A DNA stretch of 64,000 bases, taken from Sulfitobacter sp. SK012 (GTDB lineage Bacteria > Pseudomonadota > Alphaproteobacteria > Rhodobacterales > Rhodobacteraceae). The stretch's first letter is position 1; every line of letters starts with the position of its first letter. A program made the position numbers and the translations under genes. The notes under the pieces were generated by a model. The model ran no database searches and was not told the origin of the DNA. It was given only the letters and a program-made list of their open reading frames with translations. Location of the stretch: assembly GCF_003352085.1 (NCBI RefSeq), contig NZ_CP025804.1, positions 3,534,001-3,598,000 on the forward strand. The letters run 5' to 3'. Below are positions 17,089 to 26,601 of the stretch, piece after piece.

Positions 17089-18171
17089 ATGGCCGCAAAA
17101 GATACTCGCTTACCAGTTACCTTGCTGACAGGGTTTCTTGGTGCGGGAAAAACAACACTCCTCAACGCGATCATAGCCCAGCCAACCGGACCAAGGATCG
17201 CTGTCATCGTGAATGAATTGGGCGAAGCGGGGCTAGACCACGATCTAATTGAGTCCGTGGACGAAGAAGTTGTCTTGATGAAATCTGGTTGCCTGTGCTG
17301 TTCCATTCTCGGTGATCTATCACGCACCCTGCAAGGTTTGGCTGCCCGCAAACAAGAAAACCGCCTGACCTTTGACCGTGTTGTGATTGAAACAACGGGT
17401 CTCGCCGATCCCGCCCCCATTCTACAGACGTTTCTGGTTGATACTTATCTGGCACGGAATTTTCGCATCGACGGGGTTGTCACGGTGGTGGATGCAGCAA
17501 CTGGTCCGGGCACGCGCGACCGTCAATTCGAAGCCGTTTCGCAAGTTGCGATGGCGGATTTGCTTGTCCTTAGTAAGACCGATTTGGTGTCCGAGAGCAC
17601 GTCATGGGCATTTGAAACACGGCTACGATCACTCAATCCAACAGCAGATATTTTGCGGGCGGATCATGCTGTGGTGTCAACCGCAGCCCTTTGGGATTTA
17701 AGTGGCATGCGCCCTGAGGGAACATCAGATCAGGCATTGGCATGGCTGATACCACCTGTACCCGAACCTGCTTTTGTTTCCAGCGATCCACATGATAACC
17801 TTTCAAGTTTTGCCGCACCCGCGACACCCACGGCCCCGCTGCCAAGACATGACGCGCGGATCGGATCGGCGTCCCTTGTCCTGGACAATCCTATTCCCCC
17901 TGATGCGTTTGATCTTTGGCTCGACACTCTCATCAGACTGCGCGGACCCGACATCCTGCGCGTGAAAGGCATCGTACATCTGGTCGGGATTGAGATGCCG
18001 TTTGTGTTTCACGGCGTGCAGCATCTTTTTGACCCACCGCTGCCCTTGCACGACTGGCAGGGCAAAACCCGTCAATCGCGCATCGTTGTCGTTGCCCGCG
18101 ACATCACCCGCTCGGAGCTTGTCTACAGCTTTGAATTGCTGCGCGCCCATCAAACCGCCGAAACCGCATAA
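17089..18171 (+). CDS. COG0523 (G3E family) GTPase, probable zinc metallochaperone 1
   Basis: The 360-residue protein has Walker A GFLGAGKTT near residue 13, the metal-binding CxCC motif in SGCLCCS, VNELGEAGLD, and a G4-like SKTD. A His-containing linker and a CobW C-terminal domain follow. COG0523 proteins under Zur control are thought to hand zinc to client enzymes during starvation. A perfect Zur-type palindrome precedes it. A TTG at 17077 with AAGG four bases upstream is an alternative start. It begins a four-gene unit with the next GTPase, DUF1826 and DUF6525. Confidence 0.88.
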   Translation: MAAKDTRLPVTLLTGFLGAGKTTLLNAIIAQPTGPRIAVIVNELGEAGLDHDLIESVDEEVVLMKSGCLCCSILGDLSRTLQGLAARKQENRLTFDRVVIETTGLADPAPILQTFLVDTYLARNFRIDGVVTVVDAATGPGTRDRQFEAVSQVAMADLLVLSKTDLVSESTSWAFETRLRSLNPTADILRADHAVVSTAALWDLSGMRPEGTSDQALAWLIPPVPEPAFVSSDPHDNLSSFAAPATPTAPLPRHDARIGSASLVLDNPIPPDAFDLWLDTLIRLRGPDILRVKGIVHLVGIEMPFVFHGVQHLFDPPLPLHDWQGKTRQSRIVVVARDITRSELVYSFELLRAHQTAETA

Positions 18172-18183
18172 GGATAATTCCAA

Positions 18184-19392
18184 ATGACCCAAAAACTTCC
18201 TGTCACTGTTCTGTCCGGCTTTCTTGGGGCCGGAAAAACCACACTCCTTAATCGTGTCCTGAACAATCGCGACGGTCTGCGTGTTGCGGTCATTGTAAAT
18301 GACATGTCCGAGGTGAACATAGATGCCGACCTTGTGCGCGCCGATACAGAGCTAAGCCGCACAGAAGAAACGCTGGTCGAAATGTCGAACGGATGCATTT
18401 GCTGCACGTTGCGCGATGACCTGCTGGCAGAGGTGCGCGGGTTGGCGAATGAGGATCGTTTTGATTACCTACTGATCGAATCCAGGGGCATTTCCGTACC
18501 GCTTCCCGTCGCCGCTACTTTTGATTTTCGCGATGAAAATGGTGAAAGCCTGTCGGATGTCGCGCGTCTTGATACGATGGTCACCGTCGTGGACGCTGTG
18601 AACTTGCTGCGTGATTATTCCAGTCACGATTTTCTGAAGGACCGAGGCGAGACACTTGGTGAAGACGATGAGCGCACCTTGGTCCACCTGTTGGTCGAAC
18701 AGATAGAATTCGCGGATGTCGTGGTGTTGAACAAGGTCGCAGACGCTACAGCACACCAAGTCGACACCGCCCGTCAGATCATCCGCAGCCTGAACGCAGA
18801 TGCCAAGATTATCGAGACCTCCCATTCGGATGTACCCGCAGCTGCAATTCTGGACACAGGGTTGTTTGATCTTGAGAAGGCGCACGAACATCCCATGTGG
18901 GCCAAAGAGCTTTATGGCTTTGCAGATCACGTGCCAGAGACCGAAGAATACGGCGTCGCCTCATTTGTCTATCGTGCGCGCAGACCGTTTGAACCTGAAA
19001 AAGTCATGGCGGTTTTGAATGGCGACTTAGCGGGTGTGATCCGCGCAAAAGGGCATTTCTGGATCGCTACACGTCCCGATTGGGTGGCTGAATTTTCGCT
19101 GGCTGGCGCGTTGTCGTCGATCAAACCTATGGGCACATGGTGGGCGTCCGTGCCAAAGGATCGTTGGCCCGAACATGACAGTATTCCCAGCTATATAACG
19201 GCGCACTGGCAGGAACCGTGGGGCGACCGTCGGCAAGAGATCGTCTTTATTGGCGCAGGAATTGACTGGGCCGAAATCAGGGGACAACTGGATGCAGCGC
19301 TCGTCTCGGAAGACATCGCTAAATCGCCTGACACCCTGCCAAACTTTCCAGATCCGTTCCCCCTATGGCGTCGGGCGGAACAAGCGGCATGA
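18184..19392 (+). CDS. COG0523 GTPase, ZigA/YciC-type probable zinc metallochaperone 2
   Basis: The 402-residue protein has Walker A SGFLGAGKTT (residues about 10-19), NDMSEVNIDADLV, the CxCC motif NGCICCTLRDDL, LNKVADAT and a C-terminal CobW domain. The extended form with LRDDLL and a long C-terminal half resembles the ZigA/YciC branch tied to Zur. It follows the first GTPase by 12 bases and overlaps the DUF1826 start by four, so it is translationally coupled. Two diverged paralogues side by side suggest different client proteins. Confidence 0.88.
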   Translation: MTQKLPVTVLSGFLGAGKTTLLNRVLNNRDGLRVAVIVNDMSEVNIDADLVRADTELSRTEETLVEMSNGCICCTLRDDLLAEVRGLANEDRFDYLLIESRGISVPLPVAATFDFRDENGESLSDVARLDTMVTVVDAVNLLRDYSSHDFLKDRGETLGEDDERTLVHLLVEQIEFADVVVLNKVADATAHQVDTARQIIRSLNADAKIIETSHSDVPAAAILDTGLFDLEKAHEHPMWAKELYGFADHVPETEEYGVASFVYRARRPFEPEKVMAVLNGDLAGVIRAKGHFWIATRPDWVAEFSLAGALSSIKPMGTWWASVPKDRWPEHDSIPSYITAHWQEPWGDRRQEIVFIGAGIDWAEIRGQLDAALVSEDIAKSPDTLPNFPDPFPLWRRAEQAA

Positions 19393-20024
19393 CCTTGATG
19401 CAAGACTTACTGCAAAATTCTGTAACCGGCATTGGTGTGACGCAAGTGCCCGAGAACCTCAATATTCTGGCAACGCAGGACTGTGCTGCGGCGATCTGGC
19501 AGCGGCGACCCTTGCCAGATTTTCAAACGTGGATTGACGGGTTAGACCCCGCTATTTTGCCATCAGTTCGGCTGATCTTAAAACCGCAGGACGTGGTCAC
19601 TGTTCTGTCCGAAGTTTGCGATACGTCGTTGGTGACGGACAGGTCACATTGGCGGCACCTCATCAAGGATATAGCGAAACTGTCACGTCTCTTTTGCGAC
19701 TTGATGACTGCCCCCTATGTACGCCTGCGACTTGAACCGATCACCTCGAATGCCTGCCGCAAGTTCCATATCGACGCTATAACTGCACGGCTTGTTTGCA
19801 CATATCGCGGCACGGGGACCCAATATGGCATCTCCCACGATGGCGCTGAACCCGAACGCATCTTTACGGTCCCAACGGGCACGCCGATACTTCTGCGCGG
19901 CACACTTTGGCCAGAACAGCCCCGATCAGGTCTACTGCACCGATCACCACCCATTGAAGGGTCAGGTGAAACGCGGCTGGTTCTGGTTTTGGACCCCATC
20001 TGCGATCTGGAAGACGAGACATGA
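19389..20024 (+). CDS. DUF1826 domain protein of the zinc operon
   Basis: The 211-residue soluble protein fits DUF1826: conserved Arg/Glu/His patterns such as VRLRLEPITSNACRKFHID and GTPILLRGTLW, which look like a cupin-like metal site. No catalytic role is known to me. ATG 19389 forms an ATGA overlap with the stop of the GTPase gene, which argues for this start. Association of DUF1826 with Zur-controlled COG0523 GTPases is recurrent, so a zinc-starvation role is likely. Confidence 0.75.
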   Translation: MTLMQDLLQNSVTGIGVTQVPENLNILATQDCAAAIWQRRPLPDFQTWIDGLDPAILPSVRLILKPQDVVTVLSEVCDTSLVTDRSHWRHLIKDIAKLSRLFCDLMTAPYVRLRLEPITSNACRKFHIDAITARLVCTYRGTGTQYGISHDGAEPERIFTVPTGTPILLRGTLWPEQPRSGLLHRSPPIEGSGETRLVLVLDPICDLEDET

Positions 20025-20278
20025 CTGGTAATCTTGGATCCACAGCACTTAAGAGACGCCGCCGCGCAGCAGGCCCGATGATGACGTATGACAGGCTGCC
20101 TCAACCCCTTCGAAGTTGGCTTGCTGAAGCGGCACTTCCTTGGTCTCCAAAATCATGCGAACGCATTTGGGAGAAGGCGCGAAGCAACGGCCTCAGCGTC
20201 GATGACGCAATCGTTGTGCTGACCGAAGCGGAGCGGAAAACCCTTTCCCGGGAAAAGCAATGCGTTTTGGTAAATTGA
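20021..20278 (+). CDS. DUF6525 small basic protein
   Basis: The 85-residue protein (NLGSTALKRRRRAAGPM, then RSWLAEAALPWSPKSCERIW) resembles the DUF6525 proteins of Rhodobacterales. Its basic N-terminus and helical body suggest nucleic acid or protein binding, but no function is established. It overlaps the DUF1826 stop by four bases and closes the Zur-type operon. Confidence 0.7.
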   Translation: MTGNLGSTALKRRRRAAGPMMTYDRLPQPLRSWLAEAALPWSPKSCERIWEKARSNGLSVDDAIVVLTEAERKTLSREKQCVLVN

Positions 20279-20776
20279 GGCACGACGATCTGATTTTGAA
20301 GCGAAGCAAATAAGAGATCACTGGCCATCGGTGTAAGATTTTAGGAACGGAAACTACCTCGTCGAAAATATTGTAGTTGGTTTGCAGCAATACGTTCTAT
20401 TGCATGGCTTTTACACGATGAGGAGGAGCTTTTGTAATCAGCCAGGATCGACTTGCTAGAATGACCGGTTCGGGGAAATATACTGCGTTGGCAAACGAGC
20501 GATGCTGCACATGCGAGCAATTTCTGCATGAGCATTGGCCGCGGCTGCACAAGTCCGCTTTGTCCGCACAGCAGTCATTGGAGGCTGTCGCCACGAATGG
20601 CTGCTTTGAGCCCAACTTGCGCATGGGATGCCCCCCCCCTCACGTCAAAAAGTTACGAGTTGAAAGCCCTATTAGGCAGATGGTGGGGAGCACTGCCACC
20701 TCGACCAATCAACAAATTTCTTGACCGAATGGTTAAATAAGGCGTTACTCTGACGAAACGAGGAAGGGATGATACG
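20279..20776. other. Intergenic region before the BMP importer operon
   Basis: No gene is supported. A reverse-oriented partial copy of the dispersed repeat lies at 20562-20614, and a C-run of about nine bases at 20631-20639. The ribosome site of the next gene, GAGGAAGGGA, lies just before 20777. I see no clear operator. Confidence 0.5.
20562..20614 (-). repeat. Dispersed intergenic repeat, partial copy C
   Basis: Read on the minus strand it gives CCATTCGTGGCGAC then CAATGACTGCTGTGCGGAC, sharing TGACTGCT-TGCGGAC with 8072-8118 and CCATTCG...CAATGACTGCT with 49196-49229. Confidence 0.5.
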
Positions 20777-21784
20777 ATGTTAAAAACTACAAATATTAAC
20801 CGCCGGTACTTCTTGGCGACGACCGCAGCAACATCACTGATACTTGGGGCTGGGCGGGCCATGGCTGCAGAACCGATCAAAACGGCAGGTATCTATACAG
20901 TACCAGTCGAGCAGCAGTGGGTCAGCCGCATCCATAAAGCAGCACTTGGCGCGCAGCATCGTGGCGACATCGCTTATTCATTCTCTGAGAATGTTAGCAA
21001 TACCGATTATGCACGTGTGATGCGCGAATATGCCGAGGCCGGAAACACGCTGATCATCGGCGAAGTCTTTGGCGCTGAACAAGAGGCGCGCGAAGTCGCC
21101 GCTGAATATCCAAATGTAGCGTTCTTGATGGGATCAAGCTTTAAGGAAGATGCAGCCCTGCCTAATTTCTCGGTCTTTGACAACTATATCCAAGACGCGT
21201 CTTACCTATCTGGCATCATTGCTGGTGCTATGACGGAGACTGGTAACATTGGCATGGTTGGTGGCTTCCCGATCCCCGAAGTGAACCGCCTGATGCACGC
21301 ATTCATGGCTGGCGCGCTTGAAATGAACCCCGATATTAAGTTCCAAGTCAGCTTTATCGGAAGCTGGTTCGATCCACCAAAGGCCAAAGAAACTGCATTC
21401 GCGATGATCGAAAACGGTGTGGATGTTCTTTATGCTGAACGGTTCGGTGTTTCTGATGCCGCGCAGGAAAAAGGTATCCTTGCCATCGGTAACGTCATTG
21501 ATACGCAGGCGGACTATCCTGAAACGGTTGTTGCCTCTGCTATTTGGCATTTTGAACCGACGCTGGATAAAGCCATCGCCGAAGTGCAGGCCGGAAGCTT
21601 TGCGGCGGCGGATTATGGTGTCTATTCCTTCATGAACCAAGGTGGGACAAGTCTTGCGCCTTTGGGCACGTTTGATGGCAAAGTTCCTGCAGCGGCACTT
21701 GAGTTGGTCGCGCAACGTGAGGCTGAGATTAAGTCAGGCGCTTACTCGGTCACGATTAACGACAACGAACCATCGTCGTCTTAA
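20777..21784 (+). CDS. BMP-family ABC transporter substrate-binding protein
   Basis: The 335-residue precursor starts with a twin-arginine-like signal (NRRYFLATTAATS, hydrophobic stretch, cleavage near AMA-A at residue 27). The body is of the Bmp/PnrA-like purine nucleoside-binding family (GDIAYSFSENV, LIIGEVFGAEQEA, IIAGAMTETGNIGMVGG). It would capture a nucleoside or base in the periplasm. It heads a five-gene operon with the ATPase, two permeases and a deaminase. Confidence 0.85.
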   Translation: MLKTTNINRRYFLATTAATSLILGAGRAMAAEPIKTAGIYTVPVEQQWVSRIHKAALGAQHRGDIAYSFSENVSNTDYARVMREYAEAGNTLIIGEVFGAEQEAREVAAEYPNVAFLMGSSFKEDAALPNFSVFDNYIQDASYLSGIIAGAMTETGNIGMVGGFPIPEVNRLMHAFMAGALEMNPDIKFQVSFIGSWFDPPKAKETAFAMIENGVDVLYAERFGVSDAAQEKGILAIGNVIDTQADYPETVVASAIWHFEPTLDKAIAEVQAGSFAAADYGVYSFMNQGGTSLAPLGTFDGKVPAAALELVAQREAEIKSGAYSVTINDNEPSSS

Positions 21785-21790
21785 TCGAAC

Positions 21791-23332
21791 ATGTCCAACG
21801 ACAAAGTTGAGGCGCTTTCCCTTAACGCCATTACCAAACGTTTTGGAGAGCTGACCGCAAACGATGCGGTCAGCCTTTCCGTGGACGTTGGTGAAGTTGT
21901 TGCCCTTCTGGGTGAGAACGGCGCGGGGAAAACCACACTCATGAATATTTTGTTCGGCCAATACACGGCCGATAGCGGAACGGTCCGCGTATTCGGTGAC
22001 ACATTGCCACCCGGTAATTCCCGGGCCGCATTGGATGCTGGTGTCGGTATGGTGCACCAGCACTTTACGCTGGCCGATAATCTGACCGTTCAAGAAAACA
22101 TCACGTTAGGTGTTCATTCGCTACTGAAACCGAGTTTGGGTCGCGCAGCGGCCAAGGCACGGATTGCGGCGCTGTCACAGAAGTTTCATCTTGCTGTCGC
22201 GCCAAATGCGCGTGTCGGAACCCTGTCCGTCGGAGAGCGTCAGAGAGTTGAAATACTCAAAGCACTCTACCGCGATGTACGCATTCTGATCCTTGATGAA
22301 CCGACCGCAGTATTAACACCGCAGGAAACAGACGACCTGTTCGCAACACTTAAGCTTGCCATCGCCGAAGGCCTGTCGATCATCTTCATCTCGCATAAAT
22401 TGCACGAAGTTATGGCGATTGCAGATCGTGTTGTTGTGCTCCGGCATGGAAAGATGGCAGGCGGCGTAAATACAAAAGACACCGATAAGAACGCGCTGGC
22501 CGCGATGATGATGGGGATTGAGGCAACACCACCGCAGGTCTCACCCGCAAAACCGGGCGCGCCCCTGCTTGCGCTACGCAATGTCACGACGCCCGATGTA
22601 GGTAGTGTACCTGGTTTGAAGTCTGTTTCATTGGCCTTGAAAGCGGGTCAGATCGTCGGTCTTGCGGGCGTGTCTGGCAACGGACAAGCCGCGATGGCTG
22701 ACGTCGTTGGTGGATTGTTGAACCCAACCGAGGGTCAAGTCATTTTGGGCAGCGAAACTGTTCAAAAATGGACGCCCCGTATCGCTGTGCAAAGCGGCAT
22801 CGCACGAATTCCCGAAGACCGGCACAGGACCGGCACCATTGCTGATTTTGACCTCGTTGAGAACGCTATATTAGAGCGGTACAAGTCCGCCCCCTTTAGC
22901 AAGGGCGGTTGGTTGAACTGGCGCAAATCAAGGGCCTTTGCAGACGGTATTATCGATAAGTACGATGTGCGGTGCCCTGGTTCAGACACGCCGATCCGGC
23001 TGCTGTCTGGCGGAAATATGCAAAAGCTGATCCTTGGGCGTGTGCTTGAGGCTGATCCACAGATCATTCTGGCAAATCAACCAGTTCGCGGTCTTGATAT
23101 CGGCGCGGTTAACTATGTGCATAGTCAACTTCTTGCCGCGCGGGAACAGGGGGCAGCGGTGCTGTTAATTTCTGAGGACTTGGATGAGGTCATGGCGCTT
23201 TCGGATGTGATTCATGTCATTGCCGAGGGGCGACTTTCTCCGGAATTTAAGCGAGGCGAAATGACTCCAACGCAACTGGGGCTTTGGATGGCCGGTCAAG
23301 GATTTGAAACGGACATCGCCCATGCGTCTTGA
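21791..23332 (+). CDS. ABC transporter ATP-binding protein with two nucleotide-binding domains
   Basis: The 513-residue protein carries tandem ABC domains. The first has Walker A GENGAGKTT near residue 41, SVGERQRVEILKALY and Walker B ILILDEPTAV. The second is degenerate (GVSGNGQAA, LSGGNMQKLILGR, IILANQPVRGLDIG). This arrangement is the usual ATPase of BMP/nucleoside importers. It starts six bases after the binding protein gene and overlaps the next permease by 11 bases. Confidence 0.9.
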   Translation: MSNDKVEALSLNAITKRFGELTANDAVSLSVDVGEVVALLGENGAGKTTLMNILFGQYTADSGTVRVFGDTLPPGNSRAALDAGVGMVHQHFTLADNLTVQENITLGVHSLLKPSLGRAAAKARIAALSQKFHLAVAPNARVGTLSVGERQRVEILKALYRDVRILILDEPTAVLTPQETDDLFATLKLAIAEGLSIIFISHKLHEVMAIADRVVVLRHGKMAGGVNTKDTDKNALAAMMMGIEATPPQVSPAKPGAPLLALRNVTTPDVGSVPGLKSVSLALKAGQIVGLAGVSGNGQAAMADVVGGLLNPTEGQVILGSETVQKWTPRIAVQSGIARIPEDRHRTGTIADFDLVENAILERYKSAPFSKGGWLNWRKSRAFADGIIDKYDVRCPGSDTPIRLLSGGNMQKLILGRVLEADPQIILANQPVRGLDIGAVNYVHSQLLAAREQGAAVLLISEDLDEVMALSDVIHVIAEGRLSPEFKRGEMTPTQLGLWMAGQGFETDIAHAS

Positions 23333-24371
23333 GCCGATCAAGAACCCGACACCGGCCCGGAAGTTGGTCCCACCTGCAATCGCGCTCATCTCGACCGTCG
23401 TGATCGCGTCGCTTTTGGCGATGGTCGCAGGTGCAAACCCGTTTTCGGTTATTGGATTGATCCTTAAGGGTGCGTTTGGCTCGAAATTCGCAATTCTTGA
23501 AACGCTAAATCGTGCAACTCCTTTAATTTTCACTGGCCTCGCGGTCGCGGTCGCATTCCGTGCGAAGTTCTGGAACATCGGAGCGGAGGCGCAGCTGTAT
23601 GCGGGTGCGCTTATGACTGTCTTACTCGGGACCGGCGTTTTGCCTTGGCCGAGCTTCATGATCTTACCGGTGATCATTGTTGCATCCATCTTAGCTGGGG
23701 CCATTGTCCTTTTGGTTCCCGCGCTCCTTAAAACGCGGTTTGGCGTTGATGAGGTCGTCACGACATTGCTGTTTAACTTCATTTTCCTACTGTTTATCTC
23801 AATGCTCCTTGAAGGCGTGCTCAAGGACCCGATGGGCATGGGATGGCCTAAATCGGCCCGCATCATACCCGAAGCGAAATTGCCACGAATTGTGGATGGG
23901 TTGCGCCTGCATTGGGGTTTTGGACTGGCGATCTTCTCGGCCATTTGCATTTGGATCATCCAAACCCGCAGCACGTTGGGGTATGAAATGCGCGCCGTCG
24001 GGCTAAACAAGGATGCCGCTGCATTCGCGGGTATTCCGGTTAACGTTGTGATCGTGAAGACGGCACTCCTGTCTGGCGGCCTTGCTGCATTGGCAGGGTT
24101 TTCTGAGGTGGCTGGATTAAAGGGAAGCCTAACGCTCGATCTGTCGCCGGGTTTTGGTTACACTGGCATCATCGTTGCGATGTTGGCCTTGCTGAACCCG
24201 CTTGCCGTGGTCGTCGCCGCGCTGTTTGTCGCTGGTATTTTTGTGGGCGCAGATAGCATGAGCCGCGCTGCAGACGTACCCACATATCTCGCCGACATAA
24301 TGCTTGCGACAGCACTCCTTCTTATGGTGCTGGCAATCATGTTGACGCGATTTCGTGTGGTGAGGGACTAA
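23322..24371 (+). CDS. ABC transporter permease 1 (nucleoside/base type)
   Basis: The 349-residue membrane protein has about nine spans and the BPD_transp_2 pattern (FRAKFWNIGAEAQLYAGAL, VDEVVTTLLFNFIFLL, GLNKDAAAFAGIPVN). ATG 23322 lies inside the end of the ATPase gene; an upstream in-frame start would only add six residues. It pairs with the permease at 24374 to form the channel. Confidence 0.88.
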   Translation: MRLEPIKNPTPARKLVPPAIALISTVVIASLLAMVAGANPFSVIGLILKGAFGSKFAILETLNRATPLIFTGLAVAVAFRAKFWNIGAEAQLYAGALMTVLLGTGVLPWPSFMILPVIIVASILAGAIVLLVPALLKTRFGVDEVVTTLLFNFIFLLFISMLLEGVLKDPMGMGWPKSARIIPEAKLPRIVDGLRLHWGFGLAIFSAICIWIIQTRSTLGYEMRAVGLNKDAAAFAGIPVNVVIVKTALLSGGLAALAGFSEVAGLKGSLTLDLSPGFGYTGIIVAMLALLNPLAVVVAALFVAGIFVGADSMSRAADVPTYLADIMLATALLLMVLAIMLTRFRVVRD

Positions 24372-24373
24372 CC

Positions 24374-25318
24374 ATGGAAATTATCGAAATCCTCTTCACA
24401 GCCAGCTTTTGGGCCGCAGCAATTCGCATCGCTAGCCCATTGATCTTTGCCACATTGGGAGAGTTGATATGCGAGCGTGCTGGCGTCTTGAACCTTGGTA
24501 TTGAGGGCATCATGGTCGCGGGCGCATTTGCAGGTTGGATGGCGGTCTATTCCGGTACTGGACTTTGGGCCGGCGTAGGCGTTGCGATGTTGGTGGGGAT
24601 GTTATTTGGCCTGCTGCATAGCACACTCACCGTGCCCTTCGGCTTGTCTCAGCATGTTGTTGGCCTTGGTGTCACTTTGCTTGCAACGTCTTCCACTTAT
24701 TATGCATATCGGCTGGCGTTGCCAGAGGTCACAAGCCCGCCAAAAATCGAAGCGTTCCAACCGTTTGAAATCCCGATCTTGTCAGACATCCCATTGCTTG
24801 GTCCTGCGTTGTTTTCGCAAACACCGTTGACGTATCTCGCCTTCATTCTTGTTGGGGTCGTCGGCGTGGTCCTCTATCGCACCCCCCTTGGCCTCGCCGT
24901 ACGGGCGGCCGGTGAGAACCCTGCTGCCGTCGCGGCTCAAGGCCTATCTGTCACGGCCATACGTATGGGAGCTGTTATGGTGGGAAGCGGTCTGATGGCA
25001 GTTGGCGGCGCGTTCCTAACCATGTCGGCATTCGACAGCTTCTTCTTTGAGATGGTCAACGGCCGTGGTTGGATCTGTATTGCATTGGTTGTCTTTGGAT
25101 CCTGGAAACCCGGTAAGGCTCTGCTAGGCGCGGTTCTTTTCGCTGCTTTTGATGCGCTGCAAATTCGCGTGCAACAGACAAGTTTGGGCACACAAATCCC
25201 CTACCAGATTTTTCTGATGATGCCTTATATCCTATCGATATTCGCGCTTATCCTGATGTCACGGCGTGCCGAAGTGCCTGCCGCGCTTATGGTGCCATTC
25301 AATAAAGGAGAACGCTGA
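24374..25318 (+). CDS. ABC transporter permease 2 (nucleoside/base type)
   Basis: The 314-residue membrane protein has about eight spans and typical signatures (GELICERAGVLNLGIEGIMVAGA, in part; RAAGENPAAVAAQGLSV). It lies two bases after permease 1, and its last base is the first base of the deaminase start codon at 25318. It is an inner membrane partner of the same importer. Confidence 0.9.
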   Translation: MEIIEILFTASFWAAAIRIASPLIFATLGELICERAGVLNLGIEGIMVAGAFAGWMAVYSGTGLWAGVGVAMLVGMLFGLLHSTLTVPFGLSQHVVGLGVTLLATSSTYYAYRLALPEVTSPPKIEAFQPFEIPILSDIPLLGPALFSQTPLTYLAFILVGVVGVVLYRTPLGLAVRAAGENPAAVAAQGLSVTAIRMGAVMVGSGLMAVGGAFLTMSAFDSFFFEMVNGRGWICIALVVFGSWKPGKALLGAVLFAAFDALQIRVQQTSLGTQIPYQIFLMMPYILSIFALILMSRRAEVPAALMVPFNKGER

Positions 25319-26601
25319 TGTTTGATCTGATCGTCAAAGGCGGCACATTGCCAGATGGGCAAGTCTCGGACATTGGAATAGTAGGCGATAAAATCACGGC
25401 CATTGGGTCACTTGATTCCTCGGAAGCTGGCAAGGTGATTGATGCATCTGGCGATTTGGTCAGCCCACCTTTTGTCGACCCGCATTTTCACATGGATGCG
25501 ACACTGTCCTACGGCCTGCCTCGGATCAACGCATCCGGCACGTTGCTTGAAGGGATTGGACTATGGGGCGAACTTAAACAGGTCATGACCCAAGACGATA
25601 TCATTGCGCGGGCGCTCACCTATTGCGATTGGGCGGCGAGCATGGGGCTCTTGGCTATTCGCAGCCATGTTGACACATGTGACGATCGGCTTTTGGGGGT
25701 CGAAGCGCTGCTTGAAGTTCGAGAGCAAGTCAAAAACTACATCGATCTACAACTTGTCGCCTTTCCACAGGACGGTTTTTACCGCGATCCCACCGCGCGT
25801 GAAAACACCATCCGCGCCTTAGACATGGGTGTCGATGTTGTTGGGGGTATCCCACATTTTGAACGCACCATGGCAGACGGCGCGACGTCGGTGAAAGAAC
25901 TCTGCGAAATCGCAGAGGCGCGTGGTTTGCAAGTGGACATGCATTGCGACGAATCCGACGATCCACATTCACGGCACATCGAAACTCTCGCATACGAAAC
26001 GAAGCGGTTGGGCCTCAATGGCAGGGTTGCGGGATCGCACCTGACGTCGATGCATTCGATGGACAACTACTATGTCTCAAAATTGCTTCCGCTTATTGCC
26101 GAAGCAGAAATCAACGTGATCCCAAACCCGCTCATCAATATTGTCCTGCAAGGGCGGCATGACACCTTCCCCAAGCGCCGTGGTTTGACGCGCGTAAAGG
26201 AAATGTTGGCTATGGGTATCAATGTAGGGTGGGGTCAGGATTGCGTGCTCGATCCGTGGTATTCGCTTGGCACTGCCGACATGCTTGACGTGGCCTTCAT
26301 GGGATTGCATGTCGCGCAAATGACCAGCCCGTATGATATGCGGACATGCTTTGATATGATCACCGTAAACAACGCCAAAACGATGGGCCTGACAGACTAC
26401 GGGCTACACGTTGGCGCTAAGGCGTCCTTGGTTGTCCTTGATGCCAGCAACCCGATCGAAGCCCTGCGTCTACGTCCTGCCCGACTTTATGTCGTCGCCA
26501 ACGGCCAAATCATTAGCCAGTCGCCCCGGGCCGACGCAACACTATCGCTGCCAGAACGCCCAAAATCGTCGCGAAGAAGGCACGGCTCTAACACCGCGTA
26601 A
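25318..26601 (+). CDS. CodA-like amidohydrolase/deaminase with altered active-site residues
   Basis: The 427-residue protein is a metal-dependent amidohydrolase close to cytosine deaminase: DPHFHMDAT (metal His pair), AFPQDG, MHCDESDD, GSHLTSMHSM and GQDCVLDPWY near residue 308. The last motif reads GHDDVFDPWY in E. coli CodA. Here the catalytic Asp313 equivalent is kept, but His312, Asp314 and Phe316 equivalents are Gln, Cys and Leu. The enzyme therefore probably deaminates a related base or ring rather than cytosine itself. It is the last gene of the BMP importer operon and should act on the imported compound in the cytosol. Confidence 0.8.
   Translation: MFDLIVKGGTLPDGQVSDIGIVGDKITAIGSLDSSEAGKVIDASGDLVSPPFVDPHFHMDATLSYGLPRINASGTLLEGIGLWGELKQVMTQDDIIARALTYCDWAASMGLLAIRSHVDTCDDRLLGVEALLEVREQVKNYIDLQLVAFPQDGFYRDPTARENTIRALDMGVDVVGGIPHFERTMADGATSVKELCEIAEARGLQVDMHCDESDDPHSRHIETLAYETKRLGLNGRVAGSHLTSMHSMDNYYVSKLLPLIAEAEINVIPNPLINIVLQGRHDTFPKRRGLTRVKEMLAMGINVGWGQDCVLDPWYSLGTADMLDVAFMGLHVAQMTSPYDMRTCFDMITVNNAKTMGLTDYGLHVGAKASLVVLDASNPIEALRLRPARLYVVANGQIISQSPRADATLSLPERPKSSRRRHGSNTA

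Noticed and set aside
23165..24010. A 281-codon frame opposite the ABC permease gene
   Set aside because: It is antisense to permease 1 and the end of the ATPase. The translation lacks domains and the other strand is firmly assigned.
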